NCBI RefSeq assembly: GCF_026410085.1
Contig: NZ_CP112866.1
Coordinates: forward strand, 434,001-498,000
Direction of reading: 5' to 3'
DNA: 64,000 nt
From: Pseudomonas quebecensis
GTDB lineage: Bacteria > Pseudomonadota > Gammaproteobacteria > Pseudomonadales > Pseudomonadaceae
In this document: in pieces, positions 8,347 through 15,511 of the stretch
How the letters are laid out: each line of letters opens with the position of its first letter
How positions within the stretch are numbered: position 1 is the first letter of the stretch
The notes under the pieces: generated by a model
What the model saw: the letters and a program-made list of their open reading frames with translations, nothing else
What the model was told of the DNA's origin: nothing
The model's database searches: none
Program-made: the position numbers and the translations under genes

Positions 8347-8907
8347 ATGGATGCCCTGAAGGGTTTCAAGACAATCGCAGGCTTGGCCTTCTTGATGGTC
8401 GCGCTGCAACTGCTCAATGTGGCGACCGGTTACAGCCTTATGGCGTTCGGCCTGATCCCGAGAACGCTGCAGGGGCTGCCCGGCATACTCACGTCACCGT
8501 TTCTGCACGGCTCGTTCGCCCACCTGAGCGCCAACCTGATTGCCTTTGTGATCCTGGGCAGCCTGGTGATGATCGAAGGGCTCAATCGGTTTGTGGCCAT
8601 CAGCGCGATCATCATTGTGCTGGGTGGCTCGCTGGTCTGGCTGTTCGGTTTTGCCGGCATACACGTGGGCGCCAGCGGCTGGGTCTTCGGGCTATGGGCC
8701 TACCTGTTGTCTCGCGCCTGGTTCCACAGGAGTTGGGGCAACCTGATAACGGCCGCTGTCGTCGCGGCACTGTATGGCGGCTTGATCCTTGGCTTCCTGC
8801 CTCGCCAGGGTGTTTCCTTCGAAGGGCATCTGTTTGGCGCATTCGCCGGATTTATTGCAGCCAAGGTACTTCTCTCCAAACCACGCAGCAGGTTTAATGC
8901 CGGCTGA
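8347..8907 (+). CDS. Rhomboid family intramembrane serine protease
   Basis: 186 residues with about six hydrophobic segments. The catalytic pattern is present: HGSFAHLSANLIAF in the second membrane segment (rhomboid H-x-x-x-N type), HVGASGWVFG with the GxSG serine at residue 110, and EGHLFGAFAGF with the catalytic histidine at residue 161. This is a minimal rhomboid core, cleaving single-pass membrane proteins within or near the bilayer. Such a gene is not part of E. coli yjfIJKLMC, so it is an addition here. Candidate local substrates are the cluster's own membrane proteins, which is inference. The RBS is weak (GAGGTCAGG before the ATG at 8347), consistent with low expression after the terminator. 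Confidence 0.88.
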   Translation: MDALKGFKTIAGLAFLMVALQLLNVATGYSLMAFGLIPRTLQGLPGILTSPFLHGSFAHLSANLIAFVILGSLVMIEGLNRFVAISAIIIVLGGSLVWLFGFAGIHVGASGWVFGLWAYLLSRAWFHRSWGNLITAAVVAALYGGLILGFLPRQGVSFEGHLFGAFAGFIAAKVLLSKPRSRFNAG

Positions 8908-8980
8908 GCGCGCTTGAGCATCCCGATGTCGAGGCGACAACGTCATCAGGTAATCAAGTACCCAAGGAGCCAGGGACAAC

Positions 8981-10015
8981 GTGTCGATTTTTCTTCTGTT
9001 GCGCAGGTACGCTTCCTCGCTCTTTCACCGCTTCGGTTGGGCGGGGCTGGTGATCGCCCTGGGGATACACCTGATCACCGCCTACCTGGGCCTGGTGTAC
9101 CTGGGCGAACAGCACCTCACCGCTCCCGCCACATTTATTTACTTCTACCTCACCACCACGCTGACGGTCGGCTATGGCGATCTTGCGCCGCAGACCTCGG
9201 CGGGGCGCGTGTTCGTGGCTGCCTGGGTGATGCTCGGGGGCATTGCGCTGCTGACGGCAGCCATCGGCAAAACCACCAGCACTGTCATCGATGCATGGAG
9301 AAAAGGCATGAAGGGCAAAGGCGATTTCACCGGTAAGGTCGGTCATACCGTGCTCATTGGCTGGGAGGGCGCGTCCAGTGAGCGAGTCATTGAGTTGTTG
9401 CTCCAGGACGAGACCTCGAACGACAACCTGATCGTCATTTGCGATTGCACCCTCGAAGAAAACCCAATGCCGGGCAAGGCGGCGTTCATCCGTGGCGAAA
9501 GCCTGTCTTCCACCGCGTTATTGCTGCGTGCCGGCGTGCCCGGTGCCGAGCGTGTGCTGGTGCGCACTCCGTCTGATGATCTGACGCTGGCCACCGTGCT
9601 GGCGGTGAATCAACTGAGCCCGGTTGGTCATGTGGTGGCCCACTTCAATGAAAGCGAAATTGCCGCCCTGGCCAGCTCCTACGCCCCCAGCCTGGAATGC
9701 ACATCAAGCATGGCTATCGAAATGCTGGTGCGCGCGTCTCAGGATCCGGGCTCGTCGGTGGTCATCAATGAGCTGTTGTGCGTGGGCCAAGGTGCCACCC
9801 AATACTTGATGAAATTGCCCGAGGCCTTTGAAGCCACGTTCGGCGACCTGTACACCCAAATGAAAGAACGCCACAACGCCACACTCATCGGCTATCGCGC
9901 CCAAGGCGCCCCGCAACCCTCGATCAACCCGCCCAGCAACACGCGCGTTGCAGGTGGCGAACTCTTCTACATCGCCTCCACCCGCCTCAAGGAAATCTCC
10001 AATGGGATGGTTTAA
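8981..10015 (+). CDS. Two-TM potassium channel with RCK/TrkA-N domain
   Basis: 344 residues, GTG start at 8981 with AAGGAG about 11 bp upstream. The first ~100 residues hold two membrane helices around a pore loop with the K+ selectivity filter TVGYGD (near residues 61-66). From about residue 115 there is a cytoplasmic Rossmann-like regulator-of-conductance domain (HTVLIGWEGASSERVIELLL, LIVICDCTLEENP, FIRGESLSSTALLLRAGVPGA), then a second C-terminal lobe. The dinucleotide motif is altered from GxGxxG to GWEGAS, so ligand choice is uncertain. K+ channels tied to membrane stress fit the PspA-like context. The stop overlaps the next gene by 14 bp, indicating translational coupling. Confidence 0.9.
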   Translation: MSIFLLLRRYASSLFHRFGWAGLVIALGIHLITAYLGLVYLGEQHLTAPATFIYFYLTTTLTVGYGDLAPQTSAGRVFVAAWVMLGGIALLTAAIGKTTSTVIDAWRKGMKGKGDFTGKVGHTVLIGWEGASSERVIELLLQDETSNDNLIVICDCTLEENPMPGKAAFIRGESLSSTALLLRAGVPGAERVLVRTPSDDLTLATVLAVNQLSPVGHVVAHFNESEIAALASSYAPSLECTSSMAIEMLVRASQDPGSSVVINELLCVGQGATQYLMKLPEAFEATFGDLYTQMKERHNATLIGYRAQGAPQPSINPPSNTRVAGGELFYIASTRLKEISNGMV

Positions 10016-10673
10016 ACAGTTGATGGGGCTTGAGGCCCCGCACGCCAATACACAATCGAAAGAGCCTGGCCAAGCCGTGCCGACCACCGGGCCGCTGGGC
10101 CTGGCGCCGGGCAAAGGCGTGATATTCGACACGAGCCTGAAATTGCTGCTCGACGGCAAAACCACGGTGATCATCCCCGGCACCCAGGAAATCTGGAGCA
10201 ACGGCACCGTTGACCTCGGGCAGTCGACCTGGCTGTCGCGTTACTACATGAACGACGAAGATTACTGGCTGCAGGTACACACCACGGGCGATATCACCGG
10301 GCAGGTCGAGTCGGTGATCCTGTTCAACTACCTGAGTTACGTCACCCTCAGCAGCGAGGCCGAACTGCGCCGCCTGGCGGGGCCGCAGAGTCTGATCGGT
10401 TTGCCGACCTACACCCACAACGGCGTCGAATACGCGCGTGTATGGGGCAGCGAGGAAGGTCAGACAGAATTGGTGGCCATGAGTGAGCAGGTGATCAACC
10501 CCGAAGACGCCTACAGCGTCGAGCACCGTTCGATGCTATACGCACGGGATACAGGCCTGACCGATCGACGTGAGTTCCTGCTGTTTTCCGTCGAGGAAGA
10601 CGCTGAAGGCACCGTTAGCCTGAGCACATCGCTGGGCATTTCGCTGTACACAACCGACTTGAAAGCGCTCTAA
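10002..10673 (+). CDS. yjfK: DUF2491 family protein (YjfK-like)
   Basis: 223 residues from the ATG at 10002 (MGWFKQLMGLE); an in-frame upstream extension is rejected because AAGGAA sits correctly for this ATG. The N-terminal ~40 residues are linker-like; the rest is a soluble beta-rich domain with LLDGKTTVIIPGTQEIWSNG, STWLSRYYMNDEDYWLQV and a C-terminal DRREFLLFSVEED strand pair. No signal peptide or membrane segment. E. coli YjfK belongs to this family and sits in the same order (after the PspA-like gene, before YjfL). Function unknown; the tight overlap with the channel gene suggests a physical or functional pairing. Confidence 0.85.
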   Translation: MGWFKQLMGLEAPHANTQSKEPGQAVPTTGPLGLAPGKGVIFDTSLKLLLDGKTTVIIPGTQEIWSNGTVDLGQSTWLSRYYMNDEDYWLQVHTTGDITGQVESVILFNYLSYVTLSSEAELRRLAGPQSLIGLPTYTHNGVEYARVWGSEEGQTELVAMSEQVINPEDAYSVEHRSMLYARDTGLTDRREFLLFSVEEDAEGTVSLSTSLGISLYTTDLKAL

Positions 10674-10688
10674 AAAAGGAAGAAACAC

Positions 10689-11117
10689 ATGCTAGAAGCT
10701 CTCTCCATTTCACTGAACAAAACCGCTGTGCTCGGGTTTGTGACCTACATCCTGGGCGCTGCCGTACTGTTCGCATTGTTCCAGTTCATCTACACCCGCA
10801 TCACCCCGCACAAAGAATTCGAACTGATCCGTGCAGGCAATGTTTCCGCAGCCGTTGCCCTGGGCGGTGCCATCGTCGGGTTCGCCATTCCGGCCAGCAA
10901 TGTGATTGCCTACTCGATCAGCATTCTCGACTTCGTCGTCTGGGCAGTGATCGCGGCCGTCGTCCAACTGCTGGCGTTTCTGCTGACCAGCCTGGTGCTC
11001 AAAGGCACGTCCGAGCGCATCAGGAAGGGCGAGCTTGCGGCAGGCATCTACGTGGCCGCCGTGGCTATCAGCGTCGGCATGTTGAATGCCGCCTGCATGA
11101 CGCCCACCCAGAACTGA
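10689..11117 (+). CDS. yjfL: DUF350 membrane protein (YjfL-like)
   Basis: 142 residues with about four membrane helices: TAVLGFVTYILGAAVLFALF, VSAAVALGGAIVGFAIPASN, ILDFVVWAVIAAVVQLLAFL and AAGIYVAAVAISVGMLNAAC. The helix with AVALGGAIVGFAIP is the DUF350 signature. RBS AAAAAAGGAAG precedes the ATG at 10689. DUF350 proteins repeatedly co-occur with glutathionylspermidine-synthase-like ligases and PspA-like proteins; the biochemical role is unknown. It lies between the soluble DUF2491 gene and the lipoprotein gene, with 15 and 18 bp gaps. Confidence 0.9.
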   Translation: MLEALSISLNKTAVLGFVTYILGAAVLFALFQFIYTRITPHKEFELIRAGNVSAAVALGGAIVGFAIPASNVIAYSISILDFVVWAVIAAVVQLLAFLLTSLVLKGTSERIRKGELAAGIYVAAVAISVGMLNAACMTPTQN

Positions 11118-11135
11118 TTGCGCACGGAGCTCCCG

Positions 11136-11843
11136 ATGAAACGAAGCAAGTACGTCCAGCTTTCGCTGGCAGCGTCGGTCGCCATGGCGATTTCCGGCTG
11201 CGGGCCGACGGAAAAAACCTACGATCTGCAGAAGAAGTACAACTTCCAGTCCGTTCAGCAATGCGCCGATGAAAAGCTTCCGGTGGACGTCTGCTCGGAC
11301 GCCTACATGACCGCCATGGCCGAGCATCGCCGCATCGCTCCGGTGTACGCCAGCCAGGCCGACTGCGATGCCGACTTTGTCGCCGGCTGGTGCCAGCTTG
11401 ACTCCAATGGCCAGTTCATTCCCAAGCTGGGCGGTTTCGAGCTGACCGCCGAAGGCCAGGTGACACAATCCCAGGTCGACGCTGCCAACGCTCAGGCGGG
11501 CAACGCTCAGGCAAGCGGCGGCTCCGGCTTCTCCACCAGCAGCCTGCTGACCGGTCTGCTGATCGGCAACATGCTGAGCAGCAATCGCAACAGCTACCGC
11601 TCTGAGCCCGTGTATCGCTATCGCGATGATCGCGGCGACTACGCCAACTCGACGCTCAATCAGCGCGTCTCCAATGGCGCCACGTTCGGCCGCTCGAACC
11701 AGGCCCGGTATGGCAGCAGCAATTACACCAACACGCTGCGCTCCTCCGGCACGTCGGGCTCCGTGGCGTCGGCCACCTCCCGTGGCGGTTTCGGCAGCAA
11801 GGCCAGCGCACGCAGCGGCTGGGGCGGCGGGTCGAGCAGTTAA
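11136..11843 (+). CDS. yjfM: DUF1190 lipoprotein (YjfM-like)
   Basis: 235 residues; the ATG at 11136 (MKRSKYVQLSLAAS) with CGGAGC is preferred over an in-frame TTG at 11118. Residues 1-22 form a lipoprotein signal ending in a SGC lipobox. The DUF1190 domain follows with four further Cys residues in QQCADEKLPVDVCSDAY, QADCDADF and GWCQLD. From about residue 110 the chain becomes low-complexity, rich in Ser, Gly, Ala, Arg and Tyr (YRSEPVYRYRDDRGDYANS) and ends SGWGGGSSS. A flexible Gly/Ser tail next to an ATP-grasp ligase gene makes it a possible modification substrate, which is inference. The protein is probably anchored on the periplasmic side. Confidence 0.85.
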   Translation: MKRSKYVQLSLAASVAMAISGCGPTEKTYDLQKKYNFQSVQQCADEKLPVDVCSDAYMTAMAEHRRIAPVYASQADCDADFVAGWCQLDSNGQFIPKLGGFELTAEGQVTQSQVDAANAQAGNAQASGGSGFSTSSLLTGLLIGNMLSSNRNSYRSEPVYRYRDDRGDYANSTLNQRVSNGATFGRSNQARYGSSNYTNTLRSSGTSGSVASATSRGGFGSKASARSGWGGGSSS

Positions 11844-11856
11844 GGAAAACCTGGGC

Positions 11857-13014
11857 ATGAAGAAGATCCATTGCGCAGAGCGTCATGACTGGAAACAGAC
11901 GGCCGACAGCCTCGGCTTTCTGTTCCACACCATCGACAACGAACCCTATTGGGACGAGAGCGCGTACTACCAGTTCACGCTCAAGCAAATCGAGCAAGAC
12001 CTGGAAGACCCGACCACCGAGATCCATGACATGTGCATGGACCTCGTGGCACGCGTCGTCCAGAGCGAAGAACTGCTCGAACGCCTGAGCATCCCCACGC
12101 CTTTCTTCGACATGATCAGAACGTCGTGGCTGGAAGGTCATCCGCACCTGTATGGGCGCATGGATTTCTCCTACAACGGCACCGGCCCCGCCAAGCTGCT
12201 GGAGCTCAACTACGACACACCGACCAGCCTTTACGAGGCTGCGGCGTTTCAATGGGGCTGGCTGGAGCAATGCATCGAGCGCGGCCTGCTGCCCAAGCAT
12301 GCCGACCAGTTCAACAGCATCGACACCAAACTGCACCAGGCTTTCGCGCAGTTGCAGGTCAACCAGCCGTTCTACTTCGCCTCGATGAAAGACTCGGTCG
12401 AAGACAAAGGCACCACCGACTACCTGCGCCTGGTCGCGGAAAAAGTCGGCATCGAATCACGCCACATCGACATCGAAGACATCGGCCTGACCCCCGAAGG
12501 CCGCTTCGTCGACCTCCAGGACCGTTGGATTCCCCACCTGTTCAAACTGCACGCCTGGGAATTCATCTTCCACGAACCCTTCGGCGCCGCGATTGCCGAG
12601 AGTGATACCCAGTTTTTCGAGCCTGCGTGGAAATCCATCATTTCCAATAAAGGCATCCTGCCGCTGTTGTGGGAATTCAACAAAGGCCACCCGAATCTGC
12701 TCGCCGCCCACCTGGATACCGAACCGGGTAAAGCGGTGCCGAAGGGGTGGGTGCGCAAGCCGTTTTTCTCGCGGGAAGGCGCCAACATTGAGCTGCAAAC
12801 GGCTGATGGGCTGGTTGTGAAGGAGGACGGGCCCTACACGGATGCGCCGTTTATCCTGCAGGAATTTGCGCCGTTGCCGCGGTTTGGGGACAGCTATACG
12901 TTGATTGGGTCCTGGGTGATCGGGGACCAGGCGGCGGGGATTGGGGTGCGGGAGGATAATAGTTTGATTACCAAGGATTCGAGCCGGTTTTTGCCGCATT
13001 TGATATTGGATTGA
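11857..13014 (+). CDS. yjfC: Glutathionylspermidine-synthase-like ATP-grasp ligase (YjfC-like)
   Basis: 385 residues from the ATG at 11857 with AAGGAAAACCTGGGC upstream. It corresponds to the C-terminal synthetase domain of glutathionylspermidine synthetase and lacks the N-terminal amidase domain. Recognisable blocks: RHDWKQTADSLGFLFHTIDN, YWDESAYYQFT, GRMDFSYNGTGPAKLLELNYDTPTSL (ATP-grasp region), LPLLWEFNKGHPNLL, WVRKPFFSREGANI, FILQEFAPLPRF and a C-terminal GSWVIGDQAAGIGVRED. The fold joins a carboxylate to an amine through an acyl phosphate. The real amine and acid substrates are unknown; E. coli YjfC has no proven product. It ends the cluster; a short GCTGGC/GCCAGC hairpin lies at 13016-13036. 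Confidence 0.9.
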   Translation: MKKIHCAERHDWKQTADSLGFLFHTIDNEPYWDESAYYQFTLKQIEQDLEDPTTEIHDMCMDLVARVVQSEELLERLSIPTPFFDMIRTSWLEGHPHLYGRMDFSYNGTGPAKLLELNYDTPTSLYEAAAFQWGWLEQCIERGLLPKHADQFNSIDTKLHQAFAQLQVNQPFYFASMKDSVEDKGTTDYLRLVAEKVGIESRHIDIEDIGLTPEGRFVDLQDRWIPHLFKLHAWEFIFHEPFGAAIAESDTQFFEPAWKSIISNKGILPLLWEFNKGHPNLLAAHLDTEPGKAVPKGWVRKPFFSREGANIELQTADGLVVKEDGPYTDAPFILQEFAPLPRFGDSYTLIGSWVIGDQAAGIGVREDNSLITKDSSRFLPHLILD

Positions 13015-13119
13015 GGCTGGCGCTTAAAGGGCCAGCAGGGCTGATCCCTTTCATTTGCAGGACGTTTCCGAGAGAATCCCAACCGCATTGCGCCAGCGGG
13101 AATGCGTGGCTAGGCTGCG

Positions 13120-13310
13120 GATCGTCACTGCCTATTCAGTGATCGGGTTTAGTCGCCCGGACTTCGCTAGGCGTATGCGCCATCTCAAAGACAGGTGTCT
13201 TCTCATCTGCACTTTATGGTGGCTGTGCGCAGGGCACCTTCGGGTGCGCCGGTGCCTAGCGGCCGGTCGACTAACCTGCGTACAGCCGCCACCTCTGATT
13301 GTTTAGTCGC
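13120..13310 (+). ncRNA. Structured leader RNA upstream of the DUF6124-like gene
   Basis: A compact fold can be drawn. An outer helix pairs GGCTGTGCGCAGG (13221-13233) with CCTGCGTACAGCC (13275-13287), 13 bp with one G-U. Inside it are a GCACC-UUCG-GGTGC hairpin (13234-13247) and a second small CCGG/CCGG hairpin (13249-13266), giving a three-way junction. Upstream is a TCACTG/CAGTGA hairpin at 13125-13142. The direct repeat GTTTAGTCGC occurs at 13147-13156 and 13301-13310. From memory, similar leaders recur before small DUF6124/DUF3077-type genes in fluorescent pseudomonads. It could be a cis-regulatory leader or a separate small RNA. No protein gene is supported in 13015-13350. Confidence 0.55.
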
Positions 13311-13350
13311 GAAAGGACGGTGGTAATCACTTACTGCTAGAGGTTTTGCT

Positions 13351-13587
13351 ATGGATAACGTTATTTCGGACTCACAGTCTTCGCGTGCAACCAATCCATT
13401 CGTCGTAAATGAAGAATTGAGCTTTGAGGATGCCTGGGTGCGCGTGGCTGAGTTGCTGCAGTGTGCGGTGGCGACTTCGCAAGTGCTTGGGGAGCCGGTG
13501 GCTGCACCGCAGAGGGCGGTGATGCATCTGGTGGAGATGGCGAAGGTGGTGGCGGATCGGGCTGTGGAGTGTATGCGGCCCGCATAA
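13351..13587 (+). CDS. Small DUF6124/DUF3077-like protein
   Basis: 78 residues, ATG at 13351 with AGAGG upstream. The protein is a short acidic helical polypeptide: EELSFEDAWVRVAELLQCAVAT, then AVMHLVEMAKVVADRAVE. The pattern of an ELLQCA helix followed by a M-H-x-V-E-x-A helix resembles small Pseudomonas-specific proteins annotated DUF6124 or DUF3077, which occur as multi-copy paralogues. No function is known. It sits behind the structured leader and before a 30-bp palindrome. Confidence 0.7.
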   Translation: MDNVISDSQSSRATNPFVVNEELSFEDAWVRVAELLQCAVATSQVLGEPVAAPQRAVMHLVEMAKVVADRAVECMRPA

Positions 13588-13632
13588 GGCGACTGAGAGA
13601 AGGGCAGGATATAGCAGCCCGCTTTTGATTAA

Positions 13633-13662
13633 TCAATTGTCCAATAGCTGTTGGACAATTGA
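13633..13662. promoter_or_regulatory. 30-bp near-perfect palindrome
   Basis: TCAATTGTCCAA at 13633-13644 and TTGGACAATTGA at 13651-13662 are perfect inverted arms; the central TAGCTG is itself largely symmetric, giving 28 of 30 symmetric positions. No T-run follows on either strand, so an operator is more likely than a terminator. Confidence 0.5.
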
Positions 13663-13675
13663 GCCGCGATACTTA

Positions 13676-13882
13676 TCAGGCATTAAAAAGCCGGCTTGTG
13701 GCCGGCTTCTCGCTGACTGCCTCGGTTTGTTTTTGACAAACCTCACCAGCCTTCAAATCGCTCAGCCCACATTGCGTCGGGCTGAATAGTAGGGGCATCC
13801 GCGGGAACTCCTCCGCATCGCCGAGCAGGGTGGATAGCGCAAAGCCACCCCCTGCCAAATGTGCGGCGCATGATACCCACAT
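13676..13882 (-). CDS. Possible small ORF after the S24 repressor
   Basis: Two overlapping short frames start just after the repressor's stop: 13882-13676 (68 residues, MWVSCAAHLAGGG) and 13886-13743 (47 residues, MNVGIMRRTFGRG, ending ERFEGW). Only one can be the main product. The longer runs through the terminator hairpin at 13688-13708, which argues against it; the shorter stops before it. No family recognised, and neither has a clear ribosome site of its own. Confidence 0.25.
   Translation of the reverse strand: MWVSCAAHLAGGGFALSTLLGDAEEFPRMPLLFSPTQCGLSDLKAGEVCQKQTEAVSEKPATSRLFNA
13684..13708 (-). terminator. Intrinsic terminator of the S24 repressor unit
   Basis: On the minus strand AAGCCGGC and GCCGGCTT (13688-13695 and 13701-13708) form an 8-bp stem with a 5-nt loop, followed by TTTTTAA. 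Confidence 0.7.
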
Positions 13883-13887
13883 TCATC

Positions 13888-14661
13888 TCAGTTGCCCACC
13901 TCGGGTTCCGATTTAGAGCCTTCCCAGCCCAAAAGATGCTCATCCAGCGGTACGGGCGGGCGGCGGTTGTTGAGGGTGGACCACCAGAATACCCAACCCA
14001 CGATCTGGAAGTTCTGTTCGAAGCGTTCCTCGTAGGTGAGGTATTCGTCCGGGTGTTCGCCGGCGTTGTGGCTGCGCATGCGCAATCCGCCCCCAGGTCG
14101 GTTGTAGAGGTATTTGATGCGTAGCATCCCGTCGTGTTCGACGGCATAGATTTCGCCGTCGATGATTTGGCTGCGGCCTCGGTCGATGGCGAGGGTGGCG
14201 CCTTGTTGGATGATGTCGATCATGCTGTTGTCGACCATGTAGGCGCCCAGTGCGCGGTCGGGGTTGACGTTGAGGGTTTCGAGGGCGTGCAGGGAGATGC
14301 GGATGCGCTCGGTTGAGGTGAAGGAGGTGTGGAGGGGAATCTCCACGTCGATTTTTTCCGGGCTGCAGGCGGGGCCTGTGAGGTATTTGCCGCTGTCTTC
14401 GCGGGTGGGCAGTCCTTTGCGTGCACTGGGTGCTTCCAGCAGGAAGTTGGCCGGTGGGTGTTTGGGGCCTTCGCCGGTGCGCAGCCAACGGCTGGAGACG
14501 CAGAGCAGTTCTGCGAACTCGTTGAGTCGGCCCATGGGCACGCCGCGTTTGAACCAGTTGTTCACGTGTTGAGGCGTGACGCCGCGGTTCTTGGCGAAGT
14601 CGGAAGCGGAAAGATGAACTTCCCGCAGTAGTGCTTTTAAACGATCACCTGATGTATTCAT
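13888..14661 (-). CDS. XRE/S24 family repressor (PrtR/CI-like)
   Basis: 257 residues. N-terminal helix-turn-helix at roughly 1-70 (RLKALLREVHLSASDFAK, VTPQHVNNWFKRGVP, FAELLCVSSRWLRTGEG), a linker, then an S24/LexA-like domain from about 105 (VEIPLHTSF, YMVDNSMIDIIQQGATLAID, DGEIYAVEHDGMLRIKYLY). The catalytic Ser is in DNSM and the Lys in RIKYL, so the self-cleavage dyad is present. Size and layout match P. aeruginosa PrtR and phage CI repressors, but no pyocin or phage genes are in view, so its targets are unknown. Two similar sites at 14660-14713 suggest autoregulation. The start at 14661 has no evident Shine-Dalgarno sequence. Confidence 0.9.
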   Translation of the reverse strand: MNTSGDRLKALLREVHLSASDFAKNRGVTPQHVNNWFKRGVPMGRLNEFAELLCVSSRWLRTGEGPKHPPANFLLEAPSARKGLPTREDSGKYLTGPACSPEKIDVEIPLHTSFTSTERIRISLHALETLNVNPDRALGAYMVDNSMIDIIQQGATLAIDRGRSQIIDGEIYAVEHDGMLRIKYLYNRPGGGLRMRSHNAGEHPDEYLTYEERFEQNFQIVGWVFWWSTLNNRRPPVPLDEHLLGWEGSKSEPEVGN

Positions 14662-14713
14662 AAACGCAGAGTTTACTGGCGGATAAGAACCATCAAATAA
14701 ACCATGCGTTGAT
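14660..14713. promoter_or_regulatory. Twin candidate operators for the S24 repressor
   Basis: ATAAACGCAGAGTTTAC (14660-14676) and ATAAACCATGCGTTGAT (14697-14713) share ATAAAC-N5-GTT and lie 37 bp apart over the repressor start and its promoter region. The first is an inverted repeat (GTAAAC/GTTTAT). Farther up, the tandem repeats GTTAGTTGAT and GTTAGTTGAA occupy 14776-14795, flanked by CTGTTTAA at 14766 and 14800. Confidence 0.5.
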
Positions 14714-14818
14714 TTGCGCCTGTAGGTTTTGGCTTAGTTGTAGCCGGTTTTTTCAACTTTCTTGTCTGTTTAAACGTTAGTTGATGTTAGTTGAACTCGC
14801 TGTTTAATTTTTTCCAAA

Positions 14819-14846
14819 AAAAAGCCCCGAATGAACGGGGCTTTTT
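14819..14846 (-). terminator. Intrinsic terminator of ppa
   Basis: AAAAAGCCCCG (14819-14829) pairs with CGGGGCTTTTT (14836-14846), 6-nt loop. The A/T arms give a U-run on both strands; it lies 29 bp past the ppa stop. Confidence 0.9.
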
Positions 14847-14874
14847 CAATTGCCGGAGCAATGAGTAGCGGGTA

Positions 14875-15402
14875 TCAGCCTTTGTAGGCCGCGACCGACT
14901 TCATGATCTCGGCGCGGGCGGCGTCTGCGTTGCCCCAACCGTCGATCTTCACCCATTTGCCTTTTTCGAGGTCTTTGTAGTTCTCGAAGAAGTGCTTGAT
15001 CTGCTCCAGCAGCAATGGCGGCAGGTCGGTGTATTCCTTCACGTCCACGTACAGCTGGGACAGCTTGTCGTGTGGCACTGCGATCACTTTGGCATCGCCG
15101 CCGCCGTCGTCGGTCATGTTCAGGATGCCGACTGGGCGCGCGCGGATGACCGAGCCTGGGGTAACCGGGTAAGGGGTCACGACCAGCACGTCGAGGGGGT
15201 CGCCGTCGTCGGCCAGGGTGTTCGGGATAAAACCGTAGTTGGCCGGGTAGAACATCGGGGTGGCCATGAAACGGTCAACGAACAGGCAGTCGCTGTCTTT
15301 GTCGATTTCGTATTTGATCGGCGCGTGGTTGGCCGGAATCTCGATGGCGACGTAGATGTCGTTCGGCAGGTCTTTGCCAGCCGGAATCTTGCTGTAGCTC
15401 AT
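14875..15402 (-). CDS. ppa: Inorganic pyrophosphatase
   Basis: 175 residues, the normal length of the family I soluble pyrophosphatase. It hydrolyses pyrophosphate to phosphate in the cytoplasm, pulling biosynthetic reactions forward. Signature residues are visible: [40 protein letters not shown] (the D-G-D-P-x-D metal site), [23 protein letters not shown] and [16 protein letters not shown]. The ATG at 15402 follows a GGGGGC stretch. Single gene with its own promoter-like TATAAT at 15464-15469 and the terminator at 14819-14846. Confidence 0.98.
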   Translation of the reverse strand: MSYSKIPAGKDLPNDIYVAIEIPANHAPIKYEIDKDSDCLFVDRFMATPMFYPANYGFIPNTLADDGDPLDVLVVTPYPVTPGSVIRARPVGILNMTDDGGGDAKVIAVPHDKLSQLYVDVKEYTDLPPLLLEQIKHFFENYKDLEKGKWVKIDGWGNADAARAEIMKSVAAYKG

Positions 15403-15463
15403 TGGGCGTTGCCCCCGTTAGTTGGCCAAGAAACTTGGCCGGATTGGCCTAAAAGTGGCCGCG

Positions 15464-15492
15464 ATTATAGGCACATTCTGACGCCGATGCCA
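15464..15492 (-). promoter_or_regulatory. Probable ppa promoter
   Basis: On the minus strand a perfect TATAAT (15464-15469) lies 62 bp before the ppa start, with TGGCAT 17 bp upstream (15487-15492) as a weak -35. Confidence 0.45.
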
Positions 15493-15511
15493 TGCGCCAG
15501 ACGTCGTACGG

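Noticed and set aside
10710..11858. 382-codon minus frame opposite yjfL-yjfM
   Set aside because: Antisense shadow; the plus strand carries recognised DUF350 and DUF1190 genes with good ribosome sites.
13055..13306. 83-codon frame with LLICTLWWLCAGHLRVRRC-type sequence
   Set aside because: It runs through the structured leader RNA, has no ribosome site, and its composition follows the RNA helices rather than codon bias.
13888..14661. Prophage or pyocin cluster suggested by the S24 repressor
   Set aside because: No phage, tail, lysis or integrase genes and no att-like repeats appear within the window.
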